Shown: positions 53,774-62,704, counted from the first letter of the stretch. The stretch: DNA of 64,000 nucleotides from an uncultured Chlorobiota bacterium (GCA_900696645.1 CAADGV010000006.1:62001-126000); one strand, 5' to 3'. The notes: a model not told the origin generated them from the sequence alone. Numbers and translations: made by a program.

Positions 53774-53945
53774 ATTTTGGTGTCCCGTTTAAATCACGGG
53801 ATGAAAAGGGAATTCCGTACATCCGCCTCGGGCGGATACAAGCGGAAGCTGCCCCGCAACTGTAAACGGCAATTCGTTCGGCTGTCACTATGAAAATGGG
53901 AAGACAGGCGATGCAACCGAAGCCGTAAGCCAGGAAACCTGCCAA
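53774..53945 (+). promoter_or_regulatory. Cobalamin riboswitch
   Basis: The conserved core is present in order: TTTTGGTG-type P2 start, AAAAGGGAATTCCG, the block GGAAGCTGCCCCGCAACTGT (53848-53867 region), and the B12 box AGCCAGGAAACCTGCC at the 3' end. It lies between a strong promoter and a TonB receptor gene, and is followed by a terminator, so adenosylcobalamin should shut off btuB by premature termination. Confidence 0.93.
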
Positions 53946-54008
53946 AATCTTCAGTCCTACACAATCTTCGCGGGAAGATTCGGGAACAACATGAAAGTGT
54001 TTTGTTCG

Positions 54009-54042
54009 ACCCTGTCTTTCCCGGCGAGAGATGGGGTTTTTT
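54009..54042 (+). terminator. Riboswitch expression-platform terminator overlapping the btuB start
   Basis: CCCTGTCT pairs with AGATGGGG (one bulge) and is followed by six T. The ATG at 54031 is part of the stem, so termination and start-site masking can occur together. A further hairpin, AATCTT with AAGATT near 53963-53980, may be the competing anti-terminator element. Confidence 0.7.
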
Positions 54043-56061
54043 GTTGTGCCGAAATCAATACTCATCAAATACATCTCTGCCTTCATTCTTGCGCTGACGT
54101 TCTGCGTAAGTGCCGCAGCTTCCGAACAGCCGGAAGATTCATCCGGCGCCGCTAAGTCCTATTCGTTTGGAGAGATTGTCGTTACCGCCACCCGATCGCC
54201 GCTCAGCCGTCTGGATTCGCCGTCACGGGTTCAACTGATCGCCGCGGAGGAAATCCACTCCTCTCTCGAAAAAAAACTCGGTGAGTTGCTGTCCGGCAAA
54301 ACTGGCCTGCTTGTAAGAGAATACGGATTCGGCGCGAGCTTGCAAACTGTTTCGTTCAGAGGGATGAGTGCCGAACACAGTGTGGTTCTGCTCGACGGCA
54401 TGCCAATCGGCAATGTGCAAACGGGGCTTACCGATCTCTCACTCATTCCTCTCGACAATGTCGAAAGCATTGAGTTGGTTCGGGGAGGGAGTTCTGCGCA
54501 ATATGGCAGCGATGCGATCGGCGGGGCGATTAATATCCTGACTTCACCGGTGAGCGGAGGCTTCGTGCGGTTCGACGCGGCGACACGGTCGGCAGGCTCG
54601 CAACGTGCAGGCGTTACGGGTCAAGTCAGATTGTCGGATGAATTGGGGATTCGGCTCGGCAGCGCTGTCGAGTACGGAAGGGGAGATTTTGATTTTGAGA
54701 TTCAGGATGGCGGGAGAATAGTTAATGCAATCCGTTCGGGTTCCGATTTCCATTCCCGGCAGATTTACGTCAGAGGTGACTGGCTCTCAAGTCCTGAAAC
54801 AGGCGGTTCGTTGATGCTGTCGTCGCAGAATACCGATCGCGGAACGCCGGGTCCGGTACTCTCCATTCAGAACCAAGGAACAGCCCGCCAAACGGACGAA
54901 GTGGTGCAGGCAAGCGGCTCGTTCCGCACACGTCTTGCTGATCAAACCCGACTCTCGGCCGGGTTGCATGTGCAGAACGCCTATCAGCATTATGTTGACA
55001 GGCTCGGACTTTTTCAAGCCGACAATTACTATCGCAACATTCTGACAACCGTTCAGGTGAATCTCCACCATTCGATATTGCCTAACCTGCTTGTTCATCC
55101 GGGAGTTGAAGTCGGGTATGCAACGACCTCCGGCAACGCGCTTGCGACAGACCATTCGCGTACGCACTCGGCGTTGTACACCGGTGTTGAACTCCATTCG
55201 GACTTCAATCCGCTGCGCATTTCATTCTATCCCTCAATCCGCTATGACAAGTATTCATCGATCGGCTCGTCGCTCAGCCCGAAAGTGGGGGTGAATATCC
55301 GGTATCAGTCGGGCGAGAATCCGATGGAATCATTCGGCGCAACGTTGCATGCAACTGCCGGAAGAAACTTCCGTGCCCCGACTTTCAACGAATTGTACTA
55401 TGCGGGCTCGGGCGGACGCGGCAATCTAAATCTCAATCCTGAACGCTCGACAAGTTTTGATGCCGGAATTACTCTGCAATACTCGCTGATCGGCCGTCAT
55501 GAATTCGACGTAACATATTATTCTATCGCGACGCAAGATCGCATTCAGTGGCTTCCTACGTCGGTAACAACCATCTGGTCGCCGGTGAATATCGGCAAGA
55601 CGCAATCGTACGGAGTAGAGTTGGAATACCGCTGGTGGCCGATTCCCGGCTATCTGATGCTTGAGGGGAACTACGCAACCATTGACGCCCGGAAGAAGTT
55701 TGCGTCATCGCCAACTGATCCGTCATTCAACAAACAATTGATATTCGTGCCGTTAGAGACGGGGCATGCGGGACTCACTGTTGGTTTCCCGATACATGCG
55801 GCGATTTTGTCAAGAGTGTTCCTGAAACTTGAGGGAAGTTATGTCGGCATAAGGTACGTTGCTGAAGACAATACACAGGGGCTTCCTTCATATTTCTCGA
55901 TGAACGGAAGTTGCAGACTGGAGATGCAACTGTTTGACATGACGATGTTTGCAAAGTACGAAATGCTGAACATGCTGAACGAGTCGTATGAGATTCTCCC
56001 CAGATATCCTGTTCCGCTGCGGCATCACTCATTTTCCATCACCATTCAAAAACCTTTGTAA
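54031..56061 (+). CDS. btuB: TonB-dependent outer-membrane cobalamin receptor, BtuB-like
   Basis: The protein of up to 676 aa has a signal peptide (ILIKYISAFILALTFCVSAA), a TonB box region 'FGEIVVTATRSPLSRLD', a plug domain (VSFRGMSAEHSVVLLDGMPI, 'ELVRGGSSAQYGSDAIGGAI') and a 22-strand barrel with the usual NFRAPTFNELYY and a closing 'HHSFSITIQ'. The cobalamin riboswitch upstream makes B12 or cobinamide the likely substrate. ATG 54031 lies inside the terminator stem; GTG 54046 is a reasonable alternative start. The next gene, 9 bases later, encodes a BtuG-like surface protein. Confidence 0.9.
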   Translation: MGFFVVPKSILIKYISAFILALTFCVSAAASEQPEDSSGAAKSYSFGEIVVTATRSPLSRLDSPSRVQLIAAEEIHSSLEKKLGELLSGKTGLLVREYGFGASLQTVSFRGMSAEHSVVLLDGMPIGNVQTGLTDLSLIPLDNVESIELVRGGSSAQYGSDAIGGAINILTSPVSGGFVRFDAATRSAGSQRAGVTGQVRLSDELGIRLGSAVEYGRGDFDFEIQDGGRIVNAIRSGSDFHSRQIYVRGDWLSSPETGGSLMLSSQNTDRGTPGPVLSIQNQGTARQTDEVVQASGSFRTRLADQTRLSAGLHVQNAYQHYVDRLGLFQADNYYRNILTTVQVNLHHSILPNLLVHPGVEVGYATTSGNALATDHSRTHSALYTGVELHSDFNPLRISFYPSIRYDKYSSIGSSLSPKVGVNIRYQSGENPMESFGATLHATAGRNFRAPTFNELYYAGSGGRGNLNLNPERSTSFDAGITLQYSLIGRHEFDVTYYSIATQDRIQWLPTSVTTIWSPVNIGKTQSYGVELEYRWWPIPGYLMLEGNYATIDARKKFASSPTDPSFNKQLIFVPLETGHAGLTVGFPIHAAILSRVFLKLEGSYVGIRYVAEDNTQGLPSYFSMNGSCRLEMQLFDMTMFAKYEMLNMLNESYEILPRYPVPLRHHSFSITIQKPL

Positions 56062-56070
56062 GGATAAGCT

Positions 56071-57102
56071 ATGATACAATACTGCTGCGGTTTCATGCTG
56101 TTGTCAATCCTCTTCTTTCAAGGATGCAGAAATAACAATATCACCGATCCGCCCCCTCCAACTCCGCCGCAGAGCGACCGGGGCGCTTTTATTATCAACG
56201 AGGGATTGTGGCCGAATGCCGGCTCAATCAGCTTCTACAACATCACTAAGGACTCCGTGTTTCAGAATGTTATCGGCGCCTCGGCCGGATGGATTACGCC
56301 GAATGACGGTTATGTCGTTAACGGCAGGCTGTACGTGGTAGTGAATGGCGGCGACAAGATCTACGTGCGGAATGCCGAAACCTTTCAGGCGTTGGATTCA
56401 ATTTCCCTGCCCGCCGGCAGCGGGCCCGCGTACATTTCGGTTATCGACAGCGCGAAAGCCTACGTTGCGAATTACAACGGAACCATCAGCATTGTAAACC
56501 TTTCAAACCGGACGGTGTTGCTGACAAGCGCCGCTGTTGTTGCGTTCCCGGGCGGAATTGCCGTGAACGGCGGGCGAGTCTTTGTCTCGGACTACGGCTT
56601 GTGGCCGGATTTCAAGAATGTCGTCAAGGTGCTGGACGGGAATTCGCTGGCCGTTGTTGATTCGGCACGGGTAGGGTTAGCGGCAGGATCAATGGCGAGC
56701 AGTGGAAACAGAGTGTACGTTGTATGCGCAAACAACTTCCCGCAAAAGGGCAAGGTATTTGCCATCAATGCTTCAAACTCGGCTGTTGTTGATTCGATTA
56801 CAATCGGCGACGGGCCTTCCGATATAGCAGTAAGAAATCAAACCCTCTATGTTCTCCACAGCGATCATGTTATGCGACTCGGCATAAATCCGCTGTCGGT
56901 GGCAGATTCCCTCTTTATTCGTCTGTCAAATGCCTTCTATTTCTATTCCATGCAAGTCGACAACGTAACCGGTGACGTGTATGTCTCCCAGGTTATCAGC
57001 AACGGCGGAGCAGGAGAAGTTTCTGTGTATTCGTCCGCCGGCGTTCAAAAACGACTACCGTTCAGTGTCGGCGCATTTCCCGGCTCGATTGTCTTCAAAT
57101 AG
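56071..57102 (+). CDS. BtuG-like surface lipoprotein, DUF5074/YncE-type beta-propeller
   Basis: The 343-aa lipoprotein has lipobox FQGC (lipid Cys at residue 19) followed by a Pro-rich linker. A seven-blade propeller follows: GAFIINEGLWPNAGSISFYN, 'NGRLYVVVNGGDKIYV', 'SAKAYVANYNGTISIVNLS', 'GGRVFVSDYG', NRVYVVCANNFPQKGKVFAI. The INEG-x-GSISFY opening is characteristic of DUF5074/BtuG proteins. In Bacteroides, BtuG sits on the BtuB barrel and captures B12 with very high affinity. Here it directly follows btuB under the same riboswitch, which supports that role. The affinity itself is not shown by sequence. Confidence 0.8.
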   Translation: MIQYCCGFMLLSILFFQGCRNNNITDPPPPTPPQSDRGAFIINEGLWPNAGSISFYNITKDSVFQNVIGASAGWITPNDGYVVNGRLYVVVNGGDKIYVRNAETFQALDSISLPAGSGPAYISVIDSAKAYVANYNGTISIVNLSNRTVLLTSAAVVAFPGGIAVNGGRVFVSDYGLWPDFKNVVKVLDGNSLAVVDSARVGLAAGSMASSGNRVYVVCANNFPQKGKVFAINASNSAVVDSITIGDGPSDIAVRNQTLYVLHSDHVMRLGINPLSVADSLFIRLSNAFYFYSMQVDNVTGDVYVSQVISNGGAGEVSVYSSAGVQKRLPFSVGAFPGSIVFK

Positions 57103-57226
57103 CGGAGCAACTTCCCTTCTATTCGTGGAATTATACAGGAAAGGCAGAGGGTAAGAAAAGCGCGACCCGATGCAGATCACATGCGGCAATGCGCACTTTT
57201 TCTACCTTGTGCAGTGATTTTCGATG

Positions 57227-57255
57227 TTGTAAACACGTCTCTACTTTCCTATATT
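57227..57255 (+). promoter_or_regulatory. Promoter of carA, leaderless type
   Basis: TTGTAA (57227-57232), 17 bases, TATATT (57250-57255). The carA ATG begins 8 bases after the -10 element, so the message should have no or almost no 5' leader. Confidence 0.6.
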
Positions 57256-57263
57256 GAGCCACA

Positions 57264-58412
57264 ATGAAAGCAAAACTCGCACTCGAAAACGGCACTATTC
57301 TGTCCGGCGAAGCATTCGGAGCGGAAGGGGAAACCACAGGGGAAGTTGTTTTCAACACAAGCCTGTCCGGTTACCAGGAAATCTTCTCTGATCCTTCGTA
57401 TTCCGGCCAGATTGTCACGATGACCTATCCGCTCATCGGCAACTACGGCACCAATGCAGACGACGGCGAATCTCCGGCACCCCAGGTTGCCGGCGTTATT
57501 GTGAAGGAATACTTCGACTTTCACAGCAATTTCCGCGCATCGGAAAGTCTCGGGTCGTGGCTGAAACGGCACAATGTTGTGGCAGTGCAGGGACTCGATA
57601 CGCGCATGATTACGAAGATGATTCGAACATTCGGCGCGATGCGCGGCATACTTTCGACCGCGGACATGGATGATCAGCGGTTGATGATGAAGGTGAAGGG
57701 GGCTCCCGAAATGACGGGCCTCGATTTGACGAGGGTCGTCTCCTGCAAAGAGCCCTATAAGTGGGATGAGGTGGATAGAACGCCCTTCCTGCTTAAGCCA
57801 ATTGCAAACGGCAAAACAAACGGGAAGCGCTTCAAGGTTATTGCGTACGATTGCGGCATCAAGCAGAACATCATGCGCCGTTTGACGAGCTACGGCTGTG
57901 ATGTGACAGTTGTTCCCGCCCTTCATCCTGCAGAAGAAGTTCTGGCTATGAACCCCGACGGCATTTTTGTGTCGAACGGGCCGGGAGATCCCGCTGCCGT
58001 CAAGAAGGCCATTCAGAATCTCAAAACGCTGCTCGGCAAGAAACCGATTTTCGGTATTTGTCTTGGACATCAATTGCTTGCGCTTGCGTTCAATGCCAAG
58101 ACGTTCAAGTTGAAGTTCGGACATCGTGGCGGAAACCATCCCGTCAAGAATCTTCTCACTCAAAGAATAGAAATCACGTCGCAGAATCACGGATTTGCCG
58201 TCGATCCTGCAACGCTCGACCCGAAGACTCTTGAAGTAACGCATGTGAACCTGAATGACGGTACCAACGAAGGATTCCGTCACAGGGAGATGCCGGTTTT
58301 TTCGGTACAATATCACCCTGAGGCCTCGCCCGGTCCGCACGACAGCGACTACCTTTTTGCCGATTTCGTGGAGATGATGAGGACGGGCGAGCCTGCGGCT
58401 GCTCGCTTGTAG
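57264..58412 (+). CDS. carA: Carbamoyl-phosphate synthase small subunit
   Basis: The 382-aa protein delivers ammonia from glutamine to CarB for arginine and pyrimidine synthesis. The N-terminal CPSase small domain ([20 protein letters not shown], '[18 protein letters not shown]') is followed by a class I glutaminase with nucleophile Cys266 in [30 protein letters not shown], and His/Glu in [14 protein letters not shown]. carB is not adjacent. There is no ribosome site, matching the leaderless promoter prediction. Confidence 0.95.
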   Translation: MKAKLALENGTILSGEAFGAEGETTGEVVFNTSLSGYQEIFSDPSYSGQIVTMTYPLIGNYGTNADDGESPAPQVAGVIVKEYFDFHSNFRASESLGSWLKRHNVVAVQGLDTRMITKMIRTFGAMRGILSTADMDDQRLMMKVKGAPEMTGLDLTRVVSCKEPYKWDEVDRTPFLLKPIANGKTNGKRFKVIAYDCGIKQNIMRRLTSYGCDVTVVPALHPAEEVLAMNPDGIFVSNGPGDPAAVKKAIQNLKTLLGKKPIFGICLGHQLLALAFNAKTFKLKFGHRGGNHPVKNLLTQRIEITSQNHGFAVDPATLDPKTLEVTHVNLNDGTNEGFRHREMPVFSVQYHPEASPGPHDSDYLFADFVEMMRTGEPAAARL

Positions 58413-58460
58413 TTCAATCCGGTTTCAATACTGCTTTTGGCACTACAACACACATTTTGA

Positions 58461-59867
58461 ATGGTATCAACTGAAATAGTTGGGGGGGATACTATCCCGA
58501 CAGTTGTTCACGAGTCCGGAACGGTTTCGCTGGACATTGTAACAGATTCCCGTGGTTTTGACGCGCTTGAAGGTGAATGGAACACGCTTCTCGATCGTTG
58601 TGATGCATCCGTGTATCAAACATTCGAATGGCAGCGGACGTGGTGGAAGCATTTCGGAGAAGGGAATTCGGATGCGACTCTTCACCTTATTGTTCTGCGC
58701 CGTGACGGCGAGGTATGCGGTATAGCCCCGTTCTTTGTTGAACGTGTGCGTACCCTGGGCGTGTTGGGTCACCGACGTTTGTTGTTCCTCGCCCAGGGTC
58801 CGTCCGACTATCTCAATGTTCTTTTTCCGAGGGGAGAAGAGGAAGAATGTGCGGAACGGGTCGCTTCATATCTCGCGGAAGCAAAGCATCTGTTCGATGT
58901 AATGCACCTTGAGGATTTGACGGACAGATCCGTCAGTCATACCCACTTGTACAATGCACTTAAGCGCAGGCAGTTCAGAGGGGAACACTTCATCAACGAG
59001 TATTGCCCCCGTACCACGTTGCTGGGGACATGGGAAGAAACGCTTGCTACGTTCAAGATCGATAACCGGAGGGAAATCAGGCGCCGTGCCCGGAACATCG
59101 AGAAAAATTTCGCCGTCGAATACGAAGTCGTGACGGATGAGTCTGAAGCTGCCCCTAAAATAGATGAGTTTATTGCCTTGCATCAAAGCAAATGGCAGAA
59201 CGACGGGCATAGCGGAGTATTTGCCGAGTCGCAAACGGGGAGATTTCATCGCGAGGTGGCCACGTTGTTTGCGCGCCGCGGCTGGCTGTTTCTCGCTTTT
59301 CTGCGGGCGAACGGAACGCTTGCCGCGAGCCTGTATTGCTTTTTGTTTCGGGATGATCTGGCAGTGTATCTTACCGGCAACGCCAACCGCAGCGATGTGT
59401 TCAAGTTCTCCCCCGGGCGTGTGTTAACGGCGTTCTGCATGGAAGAAGCAGTGAAGCGCGGCAAGAAGGTCTGCGACTTTATGCGCGGCACGGAGCAATA
59501 CAAATACGAACTTGACGCGAAAGATATTCCGAATTGGGCGATTCTCATGTACAATCCCCATTCCGTTCGTCCTGAACTCCGCTACAAGCTCGATTTACTC
59601 GTCCGTTCGCTGCAACGGCGTTCGGCGCGGGAATGGTTACTGTTCAAGGTTGTCGCCCGTGAACACGGCATCTTCTCTAAAGAAATCGTTCAGCATGTCA
59701 AGACGCGGTTCAGGCAGAACGTGGCCGACGGAATGCTGAAAGCAAAAGACCCGGCGCGTGCCACACATTTGCCGACGGCCGACAAGCGTCAAGCAAACGG
59801 TCAGCAGAAGAAATCAGATTCCGTCCCGGATTCATCCGGCCCACACTCACACAAAGGAATAGTATGA
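58461..59867 (+). CDS. GNAT/FemAB-like acyltransferase (CelD/BcsL, Acetyltransf_6 type)
   Basis: The 468-aa protein shows the double-GNAT plan of the CelD/FemAB group. Segments: VYQTFEWQRTWWKHFGEGNS, 'LIVLRRDGEVCGIAPFFVE', HQSKWQNDGHSGVFAESQTG, 'LASLYCFLFRDDLAVYL' type strand (reads LAASLYCFLFRDDLAVYLTG), 'KFSPGRVLTAFCMEEAVKRG', FMRGTEQYKYELD. The last 50 residues are basic and low in complexity. Such proteins act in polysaccharide or glycan tailoring. It overlaps the DegT aminotransferase gene by four bases, so an amino-sugar made by that enzyme and acylated by this one is a sensible model. The substrate is unknown. Confidence 0.75.
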   Translation: MVSTEIVGGDTIPTVVHESGTVSLDIVTDSRGFDALEGEWNTLLDRCDASVYQTFEWQRTWWKHFGEGNSDATLHLIVLRRDGEVCGIAPFFVERVRTLGVLGHRRLLFLAQGPSDYLNVLFPRGEEEECAERVASYLAEAKHLFDVMHLEDLTDRSVSHTHLYNALKRRQFRGEHFINEYCPRTTLLGTWEETLATFKIDNRREIRRRARNIEKNFAVEYEVVTDESEAAPKIDEFIALHQSKWQNDGHSGVFAESQTGRFHREVATLFARRGWLFLAFLRANGTLAASLYCFLFRDDLAVYLTGNANRSDVFKFSPGRVLTAFCMEEAVKRGKKVCDFMRGTEQYKYELDAKDIPNWAILMYNPHSVRPELRYKLDLLVRSLQRRSAREWLLFKVVAREHGIFSKEIVQHVKTRFRQNVADGMLKAKDPARATHLPTADKRQANGQQKKSDSVPDSSGPHSHKGIV

Positions 59868-60919
59868 CGTTTAACGAATATCAGAGGTCATTGGGCGGCT
59901 CGTCGTACTTGTATGCCAATGCAAGCAATGCGATGAAGGATTTGCTCGACTACATTGCGCGGCGTTCGGAAACCAAGACGCCCAATATCGTTCTTCCCGC
60001 ATATATTCCTGCCAAGTTGTACCGGACTGCCCTCGCCGCCGGGTTCGAAGTCAAGTTCTATGAAGTATTCGGGAAATGCACGTTCGATCTCAAGCAAGTC
60101 GAGGGGTTGATCGATGGCAACACGCTGGCAGTGTTCTACGTTCACTATTTCGGTTTTCCGAATCAAATCCGTGAACTCTCGGCACTGACAAAGCAGAAGG
60201 GAGTGTATCTGATCGAGGATTGTGCCCTTTCCGTTGCGGCGGAGCATGAAGGTAAGAAGTTGGGCAACTACGGCGACTTTGCACTGTTCAGTATGAGAAA
60301 GATGTTCTTGTATTCAGAGGGTGGTTTTCTCAGGCTCGATGAACAATTCAGCGACTTCCGTCCCAACTACGAATGGCGGGTAAAGAGCTGTTTCTCTGTT
60401 CAGAAATACGTGAAGCAGCGTGCAAAGTATATGTACGTGCGGCTGACAGGCGGTAAGGACCCTCTTCACGTCGTGAAGCCCGATCCGACGGGCTACATGG
60501 ATTGGAGCACGCCGAAACAAACACTGAACGTCAAAATGTTGTCGGCGTTTACGGAAAACCGACTGAAATACGTGAATCTCGAAAAGGTTGTCCGGAAACG
60601 CCGTGAGAACTACCAATACGTGCACGAACGGTTTCCCGCCATGCCACATTTGGAGCTTGTGAACAAAACTCTGCCGGATGGTTGCACGCCATACAGTCTC
60701 CCGTTCCTTGTCCACAACGGGAAACGTAACGAACTCCGGGATGGTCTTCTGTACAGTGGCACAATGTGCGGAGCAGGATGGCCCGAAGCTCCGTTTGCTG
60801 ATGGGCTACCGAAGACGAAAGAGCTTTCAGGCAAACTGCTCGAAATTCCTATTCATCAGGCGCTCACGCGACAGCAATTGGATCACTCGCTGCGTACACT
60901 GGAGAAAATGGCGAAATGA
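59864..60919 (+). CDS. DegT/DnrJ/EryC1-type sugar aminotransferase
   Basis: The 351-aa fold-type I PLP protein reads NIVLPAYIPAKLYRTALAAG, 'FYVHYFGFPNQIRELSALT', LIEDCALSVAAEHEGKKLGN, and the internal-aldimine site 'FALFSMRKMFLYSEGGFL' with Lys in SMRKM. The D-C-A in place of the usual D-x-A-Q/H-A and the 'HQALTRQQLDHSLRTLEKM' ending fit a divergent member. It probably aminates a keto-sugar for surface glycan. The ATG overlaps the GNAT stop by four bases. A terminator follows after 14 bases. Confidence 0.78.
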   Translation: MTFNEYQRSLGGSSYLYANASNAMKDLLDYIARRSETKTPNIVLPAYIPAKLYRTALAAGFEVKFYEVFGKCTFDLKQVEGLIDGNTLAVFYVHYFGFPNQIRELSALTKQKGVYLIEDCALSVAAEHEGKKLGNYGDFALFSMRKMFLYSEGGFLRLDEQFSDFRPNYEWRVKSCFSVQKYVKQRAKYMYVRLTGGKDPLHVVKPDPTGYMDWSTPKQTLNVKMLSAFTENRLKYVNLEKVVRKRRENYQYVHERFPAMPHLELVNKTLPDGCTPYSLPFLVHNGKRNELRDGLLYSGTMCGAGWPEAPFADGLPKTKELSGKLLEIPIHQALTRQQLDHSLRTLEKMAK

Positions 60920-60933
60920 CATACTCATTCGCT

Positions 60934-60966
60934 GCCCCGACTCTGATAGCAGGGTCGGGGCTTTTT
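60934..60966 (+). terminator. Rho-independent terminator
   Basis: GCCCCGAC (60934-60941) pairs with GTCGGGGC (60954-60961), followed by five T. It ends the two-gene glycan unit. Confidence 0.9.
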
Positions 60967-61116
60967 CATTCTTCCACTCTTCTCAATAAGTAAAGTCGAG
61001 ATTGCTTCTGACGCAAAGCCAACTCGCTCACGGTCTTGGTCTCTGCCGGGAGCGAGTTGCCGTGGCAATAAGCCCAATGCGCTTTGCCGGAACTGAGGAA
61101 ACAGTTCGGGTAATAG

Positions 61117-61554
61117 TTATGATGCGGCTTGTTTACCGCCCTTGTAGATCATTCCCGCAAGAATTCCGAGCAATATACATGTAACAAACATGCCGACTCC
61201 CCACGCAACAATGACTTTCCCCTGATAATAGAACACAGCATGGTCCATGAACATCTTCGGAAAGCCAATCAGCGCACCGATCAATGCGCCGTAGCGGAAC
61301 CCTTCGCCAATTCCCGGCTTGCCTTCATATCCGAGGGAAAAGATATAGCAGAACAGCCCCGCAAACAGGGCATATCCGACATACATCCAGTGCATGCGAC
61401 TCATCATGTCTTCCGGTGAGCGCCAGTAGTGGGAGTGCTCTGCGTACCAGTCGGACAGCAGGGCCCCGTGAATGAGATATTGGATGGCAGACATAACAAC
61501 AAACACTGCCACTGTAGCAATAGCCCATTGCTTGACATTGAGCGTGGAGTTCAT
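61117..61554 (-). CDS. Four-helix membrane protein of unknown function
   Basis: The 145-aa protein has four predicted helices: WAIATVAVFVVMSAIQYLIH, 'WMYVGYALFAGLFCYIFSL', 'FRYGALIGALIGFPKMFM' and VAWGVGMFVTCILLGILAGM. A His/Tyr/Trp-rich loop (SDWYAEHSHYWRSPEDMMSR) follows helix 1 and could bind metal. A strong AGGAGGAG precedes the ATG. It is a single gene ending against the glycan unit; a GATGAC/GTCATC dyad about 110 bases upstream may control it. Confidence 0.7.
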   Translation of the reverse strand: MNSTLNVKQWAIATVAVFVVMSAIQYLIHGALLSDWYAEHSHYWRSPEDMMSRMHWMYVGYALFAGLFCYIFSLGYEGKPGIGEGFRYGALIGALIGFPKMFMDHAVFYYQGKVIVAWGVGMFVTCILLGILAGMIYKGGKQAAS

Positions 61555-61663
61555 GACTCCTCCTCAGTAGTTGTTGGTTGATGCTGTGATTTTTCTCCGG
61601 CCTCTACCCTTGTACTGAACATACGGATGTCAGCACAATGCAAAAACCTCGCGCCAATCAGGC

Positions 61664-61679
61664 GATGACTATTGTCATC
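61664..61679. promoter_or_regulatory. Candidate Crp/Fnr-type dyad
   Basis: GATGAC-TATT-GTCATC is a perfect 6-bp dyad with a 4-base spacer, the half-site plan (xTGAC-N4-GTCAx) used by FNR/NnrR/HcpR regulators. It lies about 110 bases upstream of the membrane-protein ATG. The rest of the 61555-61852 gap shows nothing else I can support. Confidence 0.3.
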
Positions 61680-61852
61680 CCTGCTCATGCGCATTCAGGA
61701 GGTTTCATAGTGGAGCTTTCGAATATCAATTGCCGAAAGATAACAGATTTCTGAACAAGAAAATGAAAGGCAAGACGACTCGCCCATAAGCATTGGTCAG
61801 ATGCCTTCTGCCCGAAGGCAGCGGAAACGAGTCGTCGTTGTGGAGAGAATCG

Positions 61853-62011
61853 TTACTGCAGAATCAAATCGTCGATGTCGTATCGCTTGGGCTCGTAGGG
61901 CAAATCCCTGCCTGCATCGCTTGGTTGTACAGACGGCGTTGTGCGTGCCCGAAGCACTTTCTCGGCTGCGACGGCAAGCGTGAATAACGACAATGCAAAT
62001 AGTGTTTTCAT
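61853..62011 (-). CDS. Small exported peptide, 52 aa
   Basis: The short frame encodes a signal peptide (KTLFALSLFTLAVAAEKV) and a charged mature part (RARTTPSVQPSDAGRDLPYE, then PKRYDIDDLILQ). AAGGAAA lies 6 bases before the ATG, better support than the longer overlapping frames in other phases. Its function is unknown. It follows the 87-aa protein by 71 bases in the same direction. Confidence 0.5.
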   Translation of the reverse strand: MKTLFALSLFTLAVAAEKVLRARTTPSVQPSDAGRDLPYEPKRYDIDDLILQ

Positions 62012-62082
62012 GATTTTCCTTAAATCTTTCCTTCAATATACGTTGCCAAGCTGCTTTCGGGCATACCGCGTTTGGGGTATTT

Positions 62083-62346
62083 TCAGAGCTGCTTCAGACT
62101 TGGCATGGCCAACAGCAGGTTCCTGTCGCGCTCATCCACTTCTACGACATGCCCCGGCCGCTCAAACCAATACCTCTTGCCCGATACAAATCCGTGAACA
62201 GTCAGGCTTGAGTTTCCCCTGTACTCGAACAACACAACGCTGCGCTTTGGCCCGGCCATGAATCCGGCCTGCCCCGGGATTGTGCCGGATGTTTGTGCTT
62301 CTGTGGATTTGTAGAGTTGTTTCCGCTGTTTGCCGCAACAAGCCAT
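62083..62346 (-). CDS. Small Cys-containing protein, phage-structural-like
   Basis: The 87-aa protein begins MACCGKQRKQLYKSTEAQ and ends in a beta-rich region (VVLFEYRGNSSLTVHGFVSG, 'KRYWFERPGHVVEVDERDR', LLLAMPSLKQL). The 'Y-x-F-PG-x-V-x-VD-x-RD-x-x-L' pattern recalls small phage head or tail accessory proteins. That resemblance is weak. AGGAG precedes the ATG, which lies 1 base after the DUF1360 stop, so the two are coupled. Confidence 0.6.
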   Translation of the reverse strand: MACCGKQRKQLYKSTEAQTSGTIPGQAGFMAGPKRSVVLFEYRGNSSLTVHGFVSGKRYWFERPGHVVEVDERDRNLLLAMPSLKQL

Positions 62347-62347
62347 G

Positions 62348-62629
62348 TCAAGTCTCCTTGTAGATTAGGCGTTGAAGAATAATAGCGCCCGCCGAAAGCG
62401 AAAGCCACAGCAACACTCCTTCACTCCAGCTTTCGGCGAGCCACCAACCGAACGGGATTGCCATCCAGATACTCAAGCAGTAGAAGCAATCCATCAGTTT
62501 TCCGAAGAACCCGTTTCCCGCTGCCCGCCGCAGGTGAATTACCGCATCCCAAGGCCCGTCTTCCGCCTGAAGCAGATGCGTCAGTCGCCAGACGGAAAGA
62601 ACAGCCAACACAAACCAGTAAAATTCCAT
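62348..62629 (-). CDS. DUF1360 family membrane protein
   Basis: The 93-aa protein has the DUF1360 pattern: FYWFVLAVLSVWRLTHLLQA (helix 1 with the conserved R-x-T-x-L), ED-GPWD, 'FFGKLMDCFYCLSIWMAIP' with the conserved C-x2-C type pair, and a final helix 'LLWLSLSAGAIILQRLIY'. Relatives include the Bacillus sporulation protein YjcA; others occur in phage- and vesicle-like gene sets. Its function is unknown. It is coupled to the 87-aa gene and lies downstream of the large Ser-rich protein, separated by hairpin repeats. Confidence 0.8.
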   Translation of the reverse strand: MEFYWFVLAVLSVWRLTHLLQAEDGPWDAVIHLRRAAGNGFFGKLMDCFYCLSIWMAIPFGWWLAESWSEGVLLWLSLSAGAIILQRLIYKET

Positions 62630-62704
62630 GTTGCAAAATGTCGATTCCTGTGCTTTGCTACCATACCGTATTCGCGGTAATTACATGTCCGAAGGCTGGC
62701 ATGT

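Noticed and set aside
57249-58340. 363-codon minus-strand frame over carA
   Set aside because: It is antisense to carA, whose domains are all present; no family resemblance.
61797-62036. 79-codon minus-strand frame near 61.9 kb
   Set aside because: The same strand in another phase gives a 52-aa exported peptide with AAGGAAA and a proper signal sequence, which is a better gene.
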